Assembly: GCA_018894105.1 (NCBI GenBank)
Contig: CM032132.1
Coordinates: 27,517,379 to 27,581,378 of the forward strand
Length of the DNA: 64,000 bases
DNA from: Jacaranda mimosifolia
Lineage: Eukaryota > Streptophyta > Magnoliopsida > Lamiales > Bignoniaceae
Reading direction: 5' to 3'
This document shows, one piece after another, positions 10,621 to 22,979 of the stretch (position 1 is the first letter of the stretch; every line of letters starts with the position of its first letter). Under the pieces are notes generated by a model. That model searched no databases. It was not told the origin of the DNA and was given only the letters and a program-made list of their open reading frames with translations. The translations under genes and the position numbers were made by a program.

Positions 10621-12070
10621 CCTCTGTGGCACCCCACCTAGGAAAGCCCACAAGCCGAGATGGTATCCAGTTCAATCCTATAGCATGCAAATATCATATC
10701 CAATAAGCCCATAAATTTTTTTCATAATTCTCCAATAAACCACAACGATCAAAAACTCACAACGAGCTTCAAACTTAAGGCAACAATATCAGAGTGCCAT
10801 AAGTTATGCCAACATCCCAACAATATTCAAAACCAAAGTATCGCCACAAGTAACACGATTCATACATACCGTAAGTCTTAAATTCATTCTGACATATTAA
10901 AACATCTTTAAAACCAAATTTGACCAACAGTGATTTCATATATATATAGATACAGTCACCCATTCACTAATGCAAATTATTCCTGTTAGACTTGTCATTA
11001 GCCACCATCCCCTATCTCATACATGTCTGGAGATGAAATAAAATAATATATGACGATGAGTTATAAGGACATAGTGAGGGATAATGTAAAGCAATACATA
11101 GATCTATCGAAGAATCAATAATTCAATAGAGTATTTTACTAGCATAATAAAACAAGAAAATATGGATATGCCAGGATAAAGACAGTAACGAGTTTTAAGC
11201 TACTAGCAAATGCTAGGTTAGGAGCTATAACCGTCAGCTCAACGGCCTAATCGACTCGATTGATCTTGTTCGAGAGGTTTAGGGTGTCTCAACCGATCAC
11301 AGTTCGGGAGGATTTTCTGTCGGCTCGTTTGGCCATAGACATCAGCCCGATCTACACTGGAAAATCACTCCAACCTTATTACTCCTTGAGCAGAATACAA
11401 ATGAGAATGGAAAACCCAAACATCATATGCAATTCAAGTAAAACAAGCACAACATGTGTATTAGAATACCCTTATGCATCTATAATAGTACAATATTTCA
11501 GTCATAATAGTACGATAATAAATATGGCTCAAGCATGACAGCTTGGCAAAGCACTCGTCCCAGTAGTCCGCATGCACAATTATCTTTCAGCACATTCAAC
11601 AATCATTTACCAGTGAGGCAGAATAATAAATACGCAAAATGGTTTCAAATATCCCATCAAGGCGAACAACGATATGCAGAATAAATCATGGAAGCCAACA
11701 CGACTAAACAATAGTATACAGTATGGATTCAATCTGGATGATAACAAATGAAACAGTGAAAGTTCATGGCGCCAGAATGGGACAATCAGTTTGTTATCAG
11801 AAATAATTTAACGAACAAACCCACACAGGGCGCACGATTCAATAACAAATATAATTCACGAGTTCAAATAATTCACAGAATTCAATTGAGCGAGAGATAG
11901 TCAGTTTCAAGGAAAGACAGATAAAACCCTCACAAGGGTGCACAAATGATTACCAAATCAATGGAACATCACAAAGTTCGGCAATTATTAGATAACAACA
12001 ATCAAGTCAGGTATCAGATCGGTGGAACCTCACAGGGTTCAAGAATATTGAAATAGCTTTGCACAAAGCA

Positions 12071-12395
12071 AGTACCAGGTCGGTGGACCCGCATAGGGTT
12101 TTTGAAATGGATAACAGACAAGTTTAGTTAATACAAGTACCAAAGCGGTAGGCCCTCACAAGGTTTTTGAAACGAATAATAGACAAGTTCAATTAATACA
12201 AGTACCAAAGCGGTAGGCCCTCACAAGGTTGTTGAAATGGATAATAGACAAGTTTAACCAATACGAGTACCAAAGCAGTAGGCCCCCACAGGATTTTTGA
12301 AATGGATAACAAAAAAGTTCAATCAATACAAGTACCAAAGCAGTAGGCCCTCACCTCAATAACTTCAGCGATGCAATCAAAGCCTACTAATCTGC
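12071..12395. repeat. 65-bp tandem array in E1 5' LTR, 5 units
   Basis: Units start at 12071, 12136, 12201, 12266 and 12331, an exact 65-bp period. Each unit holds an imperfect CCCTCACAGGG word. The other LTR has only three units. Confidence 0.88.
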
Positions 12396-13515
12396 AGGGC
12401 CCAACTCTTCGTCAGCTGACCAAAGTGTAGATTCACTATCAAAATCCTCATTTGACTCTATAATTACAGTTGTACAATTAATAGTCTAAAATTGATAATT
12501 ACTCAATTAATATGGTAGTTTAAGGTTTGTTACGGTATTATCGTTACAGATCATGCTAATTTTGCCGTTATTACGAATACATTTTTGGGGTTCGTGTTTA
12601 TTCCAATAAAAGAAAACATAATCAGATTTAAATTACATAATTAACCTTATAACCTTACACAATATTGATTATAATAGCCCAATTATCATTAGTAATCCAA
12701 GTTTGTCACTTAGGTCGTGATTACAAAAAATTAGGGTTTTCATCACCTAATTAACTTAACTAACCATGGTTCACATAAAATAATACAAATTCGAGTTCAC
12801 TAGGCTCATGTAACATGCATGCATGCTTCATTTTTCATGCATGGCTTTATTTTTTGATCCATTCAAGTATCCTTTTCGATTACACAAGGCATTGTAAAGA
12901 TTAGTACAGGTATACACATACATGCAATAAAAATTAACCTAATTATCAGAGCAAAATTTCCACGATCAGTTTCTACGCATGTGTTCCTCGCGATGAGCCG
13001 AGAAAACTGCCCTTTTACCACCGTTGTGGTAGATTGTCGCCACCACCACAACTTGACGCGTCTCAGGGAGAGGAATCAAACCCCCAACTCAATTTCTCCA
13101 AACACCGTCGATTTGACCTTCAGTTTTCACCTAAAAATTCCAATTCCATCACATATACCATCTCGATTTTTGCTAAATTTTGTTGCCGCTGGGGTCCGTT
13201 CTAGAAGTTGAAACTACTGGCGTGTTCCTTGAGCTGAGAGCTACAAAACCCGTGGCCTAGAATCATCTTTCGGCCACTACTCCACCAAACTCGTTGCACT
13301 CCGCCGTAGCTTAATTTTTAGGCCAATTTTTCGGCTGCCTCACCGGTAGGATTCCACTGCATGTTACACCATTGGGTTCCTAGTGAGGTAAGGAAGAGTT
13401 TGGCTGGGTTGGTTTTTTTTTTTCAAATTCGAGGGTTTCTAGAAGAGGTCATAGAAGAAAGAGATGGGTTGGCAGTGGAGAGAGAGAAAGAAATGGGGAG
13501 GAAAATGGAAATTTT

Positions 13516-13526
13516 GATATTTATAA
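13516..13526 (-). promoter_or_regulatory. Likely TATA box of E1 LTR
   Basis: The element strand reads TTATAAATATC about 290 bp inside the LTR, followed downstream by a pyrimidine-rich start-like region. The same block is at 5889-5899 in the other LTR. Inference from position and sequence only. Confidence 0.5.
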
Positions 13527-13813
13527 TGCCATATTTAGAGATTACAAATTGACCCCAGACTTATGACTAGTCTTCAATTGAGTCCAATGGGTTTTAACTA
13601 TGTTCAATTTGTCCCCCTAGCTTGTTAGTCCTCCACAGTAGCCTAACGAACTTACTAAAATTGTACATTAGCCCTTAAAATTTTAAATAAAGATGAAATT
13701 AAGTCCTTCCTATTCGCATTTTAACCCACAAAACCTTTGAAAATTAAATAAAATTTTGCAAACATGATTCTCAAATAAAATAACGTAATCAATGCATTTC
13801 TAGGGGTGTTACA

Positions 13814-13818
13814 CAAAA
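13814..13818. repeat. Right target-site duplication of E1 (CAAAA)
   Basis: Exact match to 3111-3115. Confidence 0.9.
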
Positions 13819-14977
13819 CAACTACTTCATAAGTATCATGTGTTCTACATGAGTTACCTGAGTAATCAATAGTGACCCCTATTATAGAGTTAATTATATG
13901 ACTACTCTACATAAAATTAGGTAGCCAAATACAAAAAAATCCTAATTCTACAAGATGAAAGTGTAAAAAATCAAATTCTTGAAGACTAAGAGTTCAAGTC
14001 AACTTTGGTATCCAAATAATCAAGTCAAGTTCTAAAATTAGATATTTGGCAATACTCTTAGTGTAAGCATAAAAAACCAAAGTGTGCTTAAAATACAAGA
14101 GCTAACATAAGCATAAAACACTAAAATATGCTTTACATAGAATAGCATATAATTTGAACGTTCCCTCGCCCATGTTGTTGAATCAGCATTTGATCACCAA
14201 TGGGGATATGTTTTGGTGTTTTCAAACTTGGACAATTTCTAAATGATGGTATATATATTTTTGAACTAAAAATCGCAGCTTAGGAACCTTTAAACATTTA
14301 ATACACTAGTTATCATGGCAAGTTGTCCCCGCGTGTATAAAATTAGATTATTATTATATTAATTTAATTATATTAATAAATAACAAAATACTCAATATTA
14401 TAATTAAAGAACAATGGATGGATTGATTTCATGGATTCAATATATATGATTCATTTGTGAATTGTGTGGGAGAATAAAAGAAAGTGGAAAAATGAAAGAA
14501 AGAAAAAATAGTTTTAAGGGTATAATAAGTATATTAAATTCTAGTGTAACTATGTGAAAATCGCGGTTTGTGAGTATAGATGGGCTCTTCTTTTTATATA
14601 ATATAAATATATATAGATGTTTTCAATCAAAACGTTGCATCACTGAATGTAGTGGGCTATTATTCAACATGGATGGTTATAAGGAAACTACCATGCATAA
14701 CGGGTGGTTATAAATAAAGCACCAATGATTTTTCATGGACAGTTGACAAGATTCTAGGGGCAATTGTGGAACACATAACTAGATGCAAGTAACCATCACC
14801 AAGAAGAACGCAGAGAGAAAATGAGGATTTTTAGGAATAAAGAATTACTCAATTCAGTTGTGTATTTTAAACTCTTACGAATAGGGATTTTTTATAAGAA
14901 AGTCTTCCCGAATAAGAAAGAGTTCCAACCTAACAAAAAGTATCAATCTAGATAAAGATAAGATTTTTCATATACAA
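13819..14977. other. Non-coding interval between E1 and E3
   Basis: AT-rich sequence without a credible frame or recognised repeat. It ends in the TSD of E3. Confidence 0.5.
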
Positions 14978-14982
14978 GGAAG
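14978..14982. repeat. Left target-site duplication of E3 (GGAAG)
   Basis: GGAAG precedes the LTR terminus TGTCACACC and is repeated exactly at 39013-39017, 24 kb away, which ties the two LTR ends to one insertion. Confidence 0.9.
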
Positions 14983-17646
14983 TGTCACACCCCAAATTCC
15001 GAACCATATAGTCTAGTTTTAAGGCATGAAACTCAATCCCAAATAAAAATATATCACTTATCTAAAATCATGTTCTTAAATAAAAACATTATTAAATAAT
15101 GATGAAGACTGGGAAAAAAAAAAACATTAAGTGAATCCATTTTAAGTGAATCAACACTAATGATCAACACTACTTCAATTCTGGTTCTCGTCGGAAATAG
15201 GTTCAACATCCTCACCAGGGCCTAAGAGTCTAAATCTGCTAGAAGGAAATTTAAAATATAGGAGTGTGAGTAAAGAACTTAATGAATGTCAAGTGTGTGC
15301 AATGTAAGTTCGTGGATTTAACATGATTAGTTCAGTGAAAACATTCGAGGAGAATATAAGTGGAAAGTAATAAACAGTCAAAATATAATGAAACAAGAAT
15401 TCAGTAAACATTTTCATAAACTAACAATTTAAATGCGATGATCAAACAGTATTTTCTGTAGCCAATCAATCTTATGACTCCCACCATAATAGTCTCTTAT
15501 CGCTCCGGGCAAGGTGCGGCCTTACCAAAATAATGCCCGAGCCTAAGTCCTTGGAAAATCCTATGACCTACTTTAGCCACAAATGGCTTCTGTTGTGCTC
15601 TAGGGGAATTAGACCATGGGGCCTTAGGGCTCAACCGGCAAGCTTGCTTCCACCCGGTGAAATCCCTCGTACACCCAGACCAAGTTGGATCCAACCTATA
15701 GTATCAGTAATAGTAAAATCAGTCATCAGTGTTGATCATCGTATTCAACTGCCAGTCCAAAATCATTATTAAACAATGATGAAGACTGAAAAAAAAAAAT
15801 ATTTTCTTGTATCATGAAACAAAATAAGATAATTTTTATACATAGTGGAATATAATTATAGTGCAGTTTAGACTAGAAACAAGTTGTGAACAAATTATAC
15901 TATAGCATATATCCTTCAATGTTTTGAAACATAATATTATATAGTATTTATAAGTTTAGGCACTCACCTTCAAGATCAATTCTAGAAATCAATCACATAT
16001 CTCAGAGATAATCGAGTCAATTATTGAGTCACCTGAATCATCAAATAGATATATCAATAATTCATTTAGATGATTAGCAAGACAAATTTACTTAGAACTA
16101 GCCCTAAGGGTGTCATAAGCATGTATTACCAAAAAATCAATGATCCTAATCAAATTGTATTTAATAAATTCAAGAATACCCTAACACCCACTTCTGTTCT
16201 TATTTTTAAGAATTTAATTTCCTAGATTAAAGTTATGAGAGTACAGCCTCAATTTATAGTGATCATCTCAGTAGAAATGAAGGGGTGCAAATCAATTCAA
16301 CCAATATTCTTCACCACCTAAAACTAAAAACAAGAAAATACTTTAAAAAATCGTAAAGATGAAAGAGAAGAAGAAAACAATATATATAAATATAATAGGA
16401 ACGTCATCTTAGATTCTATTTCTAAAATCAAGTAGTAATCAATAATTAACCGTATCTTCTCTATTCAATTATATATGAGGCTATCCACTACGTATTTACA
16501 TGAATAAGGTATATTATTCTAATCAAACTTGGATCCACGCAGGCAATCAATTAGAGTGTGAAGATTTCATAGAAGAAACAAAAGGTTTACGTGAAAGGGA
16601 AGGCTAAGTAAGTATCCATTGATTACCTGAATTGTATTCTCTTATTGTATGCACCCTCGGCCAGCCTGCTTTTTTTATTTGACACAGGAATTGAGGGTTG
16701 CCAAAAGGTAAAGTTGAATAGCTGACGCAGCCTGTTTTAAGACTTGCCCACAAAACTCAACGCGTTAGGCAAGAAAAAATTCTGAGAGCCTTTTAGTATT
16801 GGGAATAAAAAATTATCCATAGAGAAAGGAGGGGCTTTTATTTTTCTTCGGCGGGCGAGTGGCGACTATTTTCTGACATTAATTTGATTGACTTTAGTTG
16901 TTTGATGTGTGCATACATTTCAATGTTAATAAAGTACAAAATAATATAAGGTGTTGGGCTTTCTTTTAATACAAATCCTTGTATGCTTAAAATTTCAGCA
17001 TGAATAAAATGTTAGACTCTTTAATTATGGTTCTTAAAAAACAATATATTAGAGCGTTGAGATTTCTTTCAATATTAATTTCGATGTTTGAGTAAGGACA
17101 AGGATCTCTCTTTTGAAAGCATGTCGGAATTATTAAAAGCACACCTTTCTTATGGATTATACTCATATTTAAAATTGTTAAATTACTCAATTTCCCAAGA
17201 AACTCTTTCACTAGAGAAAATAAATCCCTTACATCAGACCAAAATAATTTTCTGGTTTTGCTTGTGTGTGTTTGTGTTTTCTTGATTTTGGCATTTCTTG
17301 TAAATTGGGCCATGCAGTTTACTTTCAACCCATGCATCAAACTTGATCGTATCTAAATATGTTAAGTTCAATATCTTCACGATATTTTTATGTTTGCGTC
17401 GTGTTATATTATTTTTTGATTACAATTGAATAAATATCCAAAATTAAGGTATAAAAGAAATAATATATAATACAGATGATTAAGATTTCACCAACAAATC
17501 CCTCAAAAAACAAATTTACTTTATATTTATTTTGGTGATTTTGTGATAATCTGTCGTCTTCTATCCTCCCTCTTTCTTTGGTTTTTTTTCTTTTTCTGTT
17601 TTTCTACTTCTTTTTTTTAATCTAAGGATGAAATTAGGGTTTTGAT
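14983..17646 (-). repeat. E3 3' LTR, part 1 (before the CACTA insertion)
   Basis: 14983-15715 matches 37799-38615 of the other LTR, starting TGTCACACCCC. The stretch from about 15716 to 17620 has no counterpart there. The final 25 bp (ATCTAAGGATGAAATTAGGG and on) match again and continue after the CACTA element. The extra 1.9 kb is more likely original LTR lost from the other copy, because the breakpoint has short homology (TAAT). No coding capacity is evident. A motif of about 30 bp ending in GATGAAGACTG plus an A-run occurs twice (15088-15124 and 15763-15800). Confidence 0.75.
17644..17646. repeat. CACTA target-site duplication (GAT)
   Basis: GAT here is repeated at 26620-26622. The uninterrupted E3 LTR has a single GAT at the matching place (38636-38638, TTTTGATCCATAGG), which is a true empty site. 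Confidence 0.9.
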
Positions 17647-18112
17647 CACTACAACAAATTACACTTTTCGTAACGAATAATTTTGTTACCATAAAGTTGA
17701 AATTCGTTACCCAAAATATTGGTAACAAATTTTTCGTTACTTAAGTTTAGTGCCCTAAAGCCTGTCGCAAAAGGTTTTAGTAACGAAATTTATGGTTCGT
17801 TACAAATGATAGACTTATGGCGACGAAATTTATCGTTACCAAAATATCATAGTAGTAACAAAAAAGTATAGTAGTTACAATAAATTTTTATAGCGTAACG
17901 AAATATTTAATTACTAAAACATTGGCAATTTTGTTGCATTTTATTTTTTCGTTACCAATGCATAATATAATGATATTATTTATTTAATTAAGTATAGTTA
18001 CCAATTGTTTATGTAACAAAATATTTGGTTACAAATACTTAAATAAAATTTTAATTCAAAAATAAGCATTTCGTTACTAATGGAATAAATAACTAAAAGT
18101 TTTGTTACTAAA
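17647..18112. repeat. CACTA left terminal repeat and subterminal array
   Basis: After the 20-bp terminus I count 17 copies of a GTAACRAA/TTYGTTAC-type word in both orientations up to 18112. They match the words at the other end and are absent from the interior. Confidence 0.85.
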
Positions 18113-18115
18113 TGT

Positions 18116-18520
18116 GTGCGCATGGGCTCTTGTTTGGACTGCTTCATATGGATGGGCCATTTGACATCAGTCCTACGCCTGCCTGGCCTCCGAACTCTAG
18201 GCTCGACCCAGGCCATCGCCCACCAGCCCACGGCCCACCAGCAAGAGCGCCACAGGCCGGCCCACCTGCAAGATGGCAGTAGCTACCAGCGCAAGCCCAG
18301 AGCCCATGCCGGCCCACCCGCAAGGCCTAGCTCACACACCGGCCCACCTGAGCATCGACCCACCCGAGCGCAGGCACAGCGCCTACGCTGGCCCAGCCGA
18401 GCAGCGGCCCAGCTCACACACCGACCCACCCGGCCCACCGCCCACGCCAGCCTACCTGCAAGCCCAGTGAAAATTCATCAAAACCTGCGCACCCATGCCC
18501 ACCCTCAAGCAAGCACCTAA
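18116..18520. repeat. GC-rich GGCCCA-repeat island inside the CACTA element
   Basis: A sharp GC-rich block in an AT-rich element, built of imperfect repeats around GGCCCACC and CTGCAAG or similar. An open frame of 134 codons runs through it on the plus strand (rich in His, Pro, Arg, Ala), but its composition simply follows the repeat. I do not call it a gene. It may be captured host DNA. Confidence 0.6.
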
Positions 18521-18879
18521 CCATCTTGGTTGCATGTCCAAAAGTTAATGTTTGCATTTGCTCAATTAGTTATTCATCTCTTCCATATAGAGCTCGCAAG
18601 CAATTTCACATGCTATCAAGCAAACATTATTTTATTTTTAAAAACAAAATAATAACTGTCATTTGAATAAATAAAATAAGAGTATCAAATGGTGAATTAA
18701 AAGAAATAAATAAAAAGTTTGAGATAATTATATAACATAGTTGCATGAAGCAAAGAATTTTTATTACATATATGTATATATAAATTGTTAGGTAAAGGCT
18801 TAATATTTTTGTACAAGAGCTTATAATATAAAATAGTTTATTTTAGAAATTTATTAAAAAAATATTTATAAAAAATAAT

Positions 18880-19512
18880 TGGCATTACATATACATAAAT
18901 ATTAAAAAATTGTGAACAAAACCCTTTAAAGTAAAAAACAAAGGGCAATCTAACAAGCAAAAGTAACAATATTATTAATTCCGACGGTTTAGAAAAATCA
19001 GCAGGAAGTTATTCATTCACGGAATGTTACACTAACCACCATCATTTATTTTAAAACACCGCCACTAAATGGCTAATTCAACAGCGGTTTGGATAAATTG
19101 TTGCTCAACACCATAAAATTAATATTTTGCGGTGGTTGAAACAAACTGTCACAAAATATATGCCGCAATTAACCTATTTTCTTGTAGTGTGTGTGTGTGT
19201 GTATAATTTACTATATATGTATATAGGTTTGAATGAAAAATTATATTATATACATAGTTATAAACATTAAATATTATTTAATTCGGAATGAATAAATAGA
19301 AAAAATATATAAAAATAAAAGTAATTTAAATTTTATAGATAAATTTATATATATGTATATTACATATAGATGTGAATAAGTGTAAATGGAAAAAATAAGT
19401 ATACATGTATGAATAATTTGAAAGAAAAAAGATAAAAATAAAAATTATTTAAAATTTTATAGATAATTATATATATATATATATGTATAAAATGAGAATA
19501 TATGAAATAATG
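18880..19512. repeat. CACTA internal module, copy 1
   Basis: A segment from GGCATTACATATA through a (TA)n tract to ATGAGAATATATGAAATAAT. It recurs at 19979-20600 and in part at 24043-24495. This copy is the fullest; it includes about 140 bp (19010-19150) absent from copy 2. Confidence 0.75.
19000..19189. repeat. Terminus of a second CACTA family
   Basis: The sequence ends TATTTTCTTGTAGTG, the inverse of CACTACAAGAAAATA, a classic CACTA terminus different from the outer element's. GCGGT-type words (CCGCCACT, AGCGGTTTGG, GCGGTGG) lie just inside. The opposite end was not found, so it is a truncated nested or ancestral terminus. Confidence 0.65.
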
Positions 19513-19978
19513 AGAAATTTTGATTTTGATTATTTGAAAGGTTAACAACTTTTTTTGTTATTCACTATTTTTTTGTTATTTGCAAAATATAATATGAATA
19601 TCCAATTTTATTTATACAAAAAATTTGAGAATGAATACAATAATTTGTTTTTTCTATATTTTATTTTACAATATAATTTCATCCTCATATTTTTTTCACT
19701 AATTCATATTTTAGAATCAATTTTAAGTTTATAATTATTTTATCAATTTACTATAGTTTTAACTTTATATGACTAATGCCAAATTCTTTTCTCCACTTAA
19801 TTATTCGATAACTAAGTTATGAGTCAAATTAAAAGGTTTCTATTAACTTATATATTAATATTGATTTTAACTTTATAATTATTTTATATATTTATTTTGA
19901 TTTATTTTACTTTTTTTGTCTTAACTTAATTGATTTTTAATCAAAAATTAAAATTAAATAAGATTGTTTTTTAAAAAA

Positions 19979-20413
19979 TAATTGGCATTACATATATATA
20001 TATATTAAAAAATTGTGGACAAAACCCTTTAAAGTTAAAAACAAAGAGCAATCCTATAAGTAAAAAAAATAATATTATTAATTGCGGTAGTTTAGAAAAA
20101 CCAGCGCAAAGTATGTGGCGCGATTAACCTATTTTCTTGTGGCGTATATATATATACACTATATATGTAAATAATACGAACAAAAAATTATATTATAAAT
20201 ATTTATAAATATTAAATATTATTTAATTCGAAATGAATAAATAGAAAAATAGATAAAAATAAAAGTAATTTAAATTTTATTGATAAATTTATAAATATGT
20301 ATATTATATTTATGTGAATAAGTATAAATAGAAAAAATAAGTATACATTTATGAATAATTAGAAAGAAAAAAGATAAAAATAAAAATTATTTAAAATTTT
20401 ATAGATAAATTTT

Positions 20414-20450
<37 letters not shown>

Positions 20451-20600
20451 AAAATGAGAATATATGAAATAATGAGAAATGAGAAACAATGATAAATTTA
20501 TATATATGTATAAAATGAGAAATATATGAAATAATAGAAGAGAGAAATGAGAATAAAAAGAAAAGAAAAGAAAAGAATGAAAAAAAGAAAAAATAAATAA
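19979..20600. repeat. CACTA internal module, copy 2
   Basis: Homologous to 18880-19512 but missing about 140 bp, with CTTGTGGCG where copy 1 has CTTGTAGTG. It ends in an AAAAG run shared with copy 3. Confidence 0.75.
20421..20452. repeat. (TA)n(GT)n microsatellite
   Basis: A TATATA run passes into about 13 GT dinucleotides. Confidence 0.9.
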
Positions 20601-20701
20601 AATATGATAATAAAAAGTTATTTAAATTGAATTGTATATGTGTGAAATTAAGGGTAAATTGATCTTTTTATATTAAAATTACATTAAATGGGCAATAAAT
20701 G

Positions 20702-20732
20702 TGGAGGGGGAGGGGGAGGGGGAGGGGGAGGC
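20702..20732. repeat. (GGGGGA)n tract
   Basis: Five G-runs separated by single A residues; the G-rich strand could form a quadruplex. Confidence 0.85.
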
Positions 20733-21320
20733 GGTGTGTGTGGTTTTATAAAACATAAAGAACATGTTTTGTATGTATATATATTTTTTTCACATAAGGG
20801 TTTGACACTTATTTCACAAATCACATTAGGGTAAATTGCAACTAGCCCAATAAAATTATTACCATTTCAATGGAGCCCTTAGTTTTCTTTTTTTTTGCTA
20901 ATGTAGTATTTGGTTATATTGGAAATTTTATATTTTTGGTCTCATTGGATGGGGGGTTTGCACTTTCGGTAATTAAGTTGACACTTATAGGACCAAAACT
21001 CTAAATTTTTTAATATATTTGGAATAGCACCTTAACTTCCATTAGTATTCAGGCAAAACTGTTAAATTAAAAAAATTACTTACCCAATAGCCCAAAATTT
21101 TGAGTTATTTATAAAAATTTCACAAATTTTGAATTGCCCAATCAACCTTCATTAAAAAAATTTAAAAAAATAATAATAAAATTTAAAAATATATAACAAA
21201 ATCCTCATAAAAAAATTTATATCTCAATATAAATATCATATAAATGTATATATATATATGTATAATATCAATATAAATATATATAAAATAAATATCATAT
21301 AAATATATACATAAATATAT

Positions 21321-21490
21321 ATATATATATAACACCCACCCCCTCTCCCCTAACCCCTCACCGCCGGCCATGGAAAAATGGCCAGCAACCAGTGGCCAGA
21401 TATGGCCACTGGCTACGGCCTACCATGGCCAGGCCTGGGGTGGGAGGGTGCTAGTTGGAAGAGGCAGGGGTGGGGGTGGGGATGTGGATG
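21321..21490. repeat. GC-rich hairpin and G-rich tract in the CACTA interior
   Basis: 21389-21412 is a perfect hairpin, CCAGTGGCCA with its inverse around a 4-base loop. Another short one (GGCCAT/ATGGCC) lies just before it. A C-rich side (21331-21360) faces a G-rich side (21437-21481), so a larger imperfect fold or a quadruplex is possible. No gene is supported. Confidence 0.65.
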
Positions 21491-22979
21491 AAGGAAGGAA
21501 AATATATATATATATATTTATTTATTTATTTATTGTTAATTAATAAATTTTAATTAAAATAACTTAAATTAAATTTTTTTACTTATGTTATTTATTTAAA
21601 ATCATTACATTATTTTGTTCAAAATAATTAAAAATATTTATTTATTTAACATTATTAAAATTATATTGTTAGGATAAAATTTTAGATTTTATTTTTATTT
21701 AAATTATTTATTTTGATTAATAAATAAATTTAATTTTTTTATTTATATACACACACACACATCAAGGTCTCACAGGATTTCAACTCTATATCTTCCACAT
21801 TTTGACTTATTTAATTTTTATTAATTAATAAATTTTATGAAATTAGTTTAAATTAGGGCTTGTTTGTTTATGAATTGGAGCATTTTGTCAAAATATTTTA
21901 GCAATATGGTTTTTTGGAAGTGGGGTTGGAGAATGTGATGGTTGTTTGTTTGTATTTTGGGTGGTAGGTGAAAAATGAATTGAGAGAAAATTATTTATTT
22001 ATTTGTGTTTTAGAAGGGAACAAGATATATATCAATAATTTTTTTATTGGGTTGATAGGGTGAAATAGACATTTTAAAATTACTAGTGTTAGATATTTTT
22101 AGATCTTATTTTTATTTTAAAATTATTTATTTTAGTTAATAAATATTTTTTTTATATTTAATAAATATATTTAACTTAATATAAATAAATTATTTTAGAT
22201 ATGATTATTTTTTAATATTATTGAGATGTAATTTAAAAATAAAATCATATTTAATTAAGAGATGGGTTTGATTTTTATTTTTATTTTATAATTAATAAAT
22301 ATGTTTAATTAAATTTGATTAAATTACTTTACATATGTTGATGATTTTAAATTTTTATTTTTTTTAATCCAACTTTAATTAAAAGATTATTTAATATTTA
22401 AAAAAATTATTAATAAAATTATTTAAATTTGTTCTGAGTAATTTAAATAATATTAACGTTAAACCCCCATGTTAAAGTTACAAATAAGTCCAAGGGTATT
22501 TTTGTCTTAAAGATAATCAAAATAGCTTTTGAAGGATATTTTTGAATTTTAATATAAATTTTCAACCGACGTCTACAAATTTGTTAAGGATGCTAACAGT
22601 TCTTCAAATATTAAATTAAATATATGGGGATAAAAAATAATTTTATTAAACTTATAAGTATATTACTAAATTTATATTATAATGTCATGAGTATTTCAAA
22701 ATAATTTCAAAATTTCCAACTATATTAAAGTTATACAAGTTGATCAATTTTAAAACAATTTGTGTTAATTAAGTATAGAAAATTTTCAATAAATACATGT
22801 TCAAATTGTCCATATCAATACATTATTAATACATAATATTTTAATTTTTAAAATGAAATTAATTACACGTAAAGACTAAAGTTTTTGGAATTTATAAACA
22901 ATTTTTCTAAAATCTTTTTGTTCAAAAACAATGTCCTAATAAATAATAACAAAAAATAGAATTAATTTTTTAACCTCCA

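Larger units (their letters stand above)
3116..13813 (-). mobile_element. E1: Ty3/gypsy chromovirus-like LTR retrotransposon (Tekay/Del type), defective
   Basis: Two long direct repeats (3116-6187 and 10625-13813) flank an internal region of about 4.4 kb. On the minus strand the order is 5' LTR, PBS, an extra coiled-coil frame, gag, protease, RT, RNase H, PPT, 3' LTR. The LTRs start with TGTAA on the element strand and share the TSD CAAAA. Protease before RT with RNase H after it identifies gypsy; the very long LTRs and initiator-Met tRNA PBS fit Tekay/Del chromoviruses, although the chromodomain that would prove it is missing along with integrase. The LTRs have clearly diverged and the coding frame carries many stops, so it is an old, immobile copy. 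Confidence 0.9.
10625..13813 (-). repeat. E1 5' LTR (3189 bp)
   Basis: It runs on the minus strand from TGTAACACCC at 13813 to GGTGCCACA at 10625, so it keeps the TG...CA termini. Most of the LTR lies downstream of the TATA-like block at 13516-13526. It contains a five-unit 65-bp array and a CATGCATG-rich palindromic patch near 12816-12843 that is also present at 5173-5201 of the other LTR. Confidence 0.9.

Noticed and set aside
16987..17340. 117-codon minus-strand frame
   Set aside because: Unbiased AT-rich composition with no recognisable motif, inside LTR-derived sequence.
18116..18520. A 134-codon Pro/His-rich protein gene
   Set aside because: The composition mirrors the GGCCCA repeat, other frames are open too, and no homology is recognisable.
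21389..21412. MicroRNA precursor
   Set aside because: The 10-bp stem is too short for a plant miRNA and sits in a GC-rich repeat inside a transposon.
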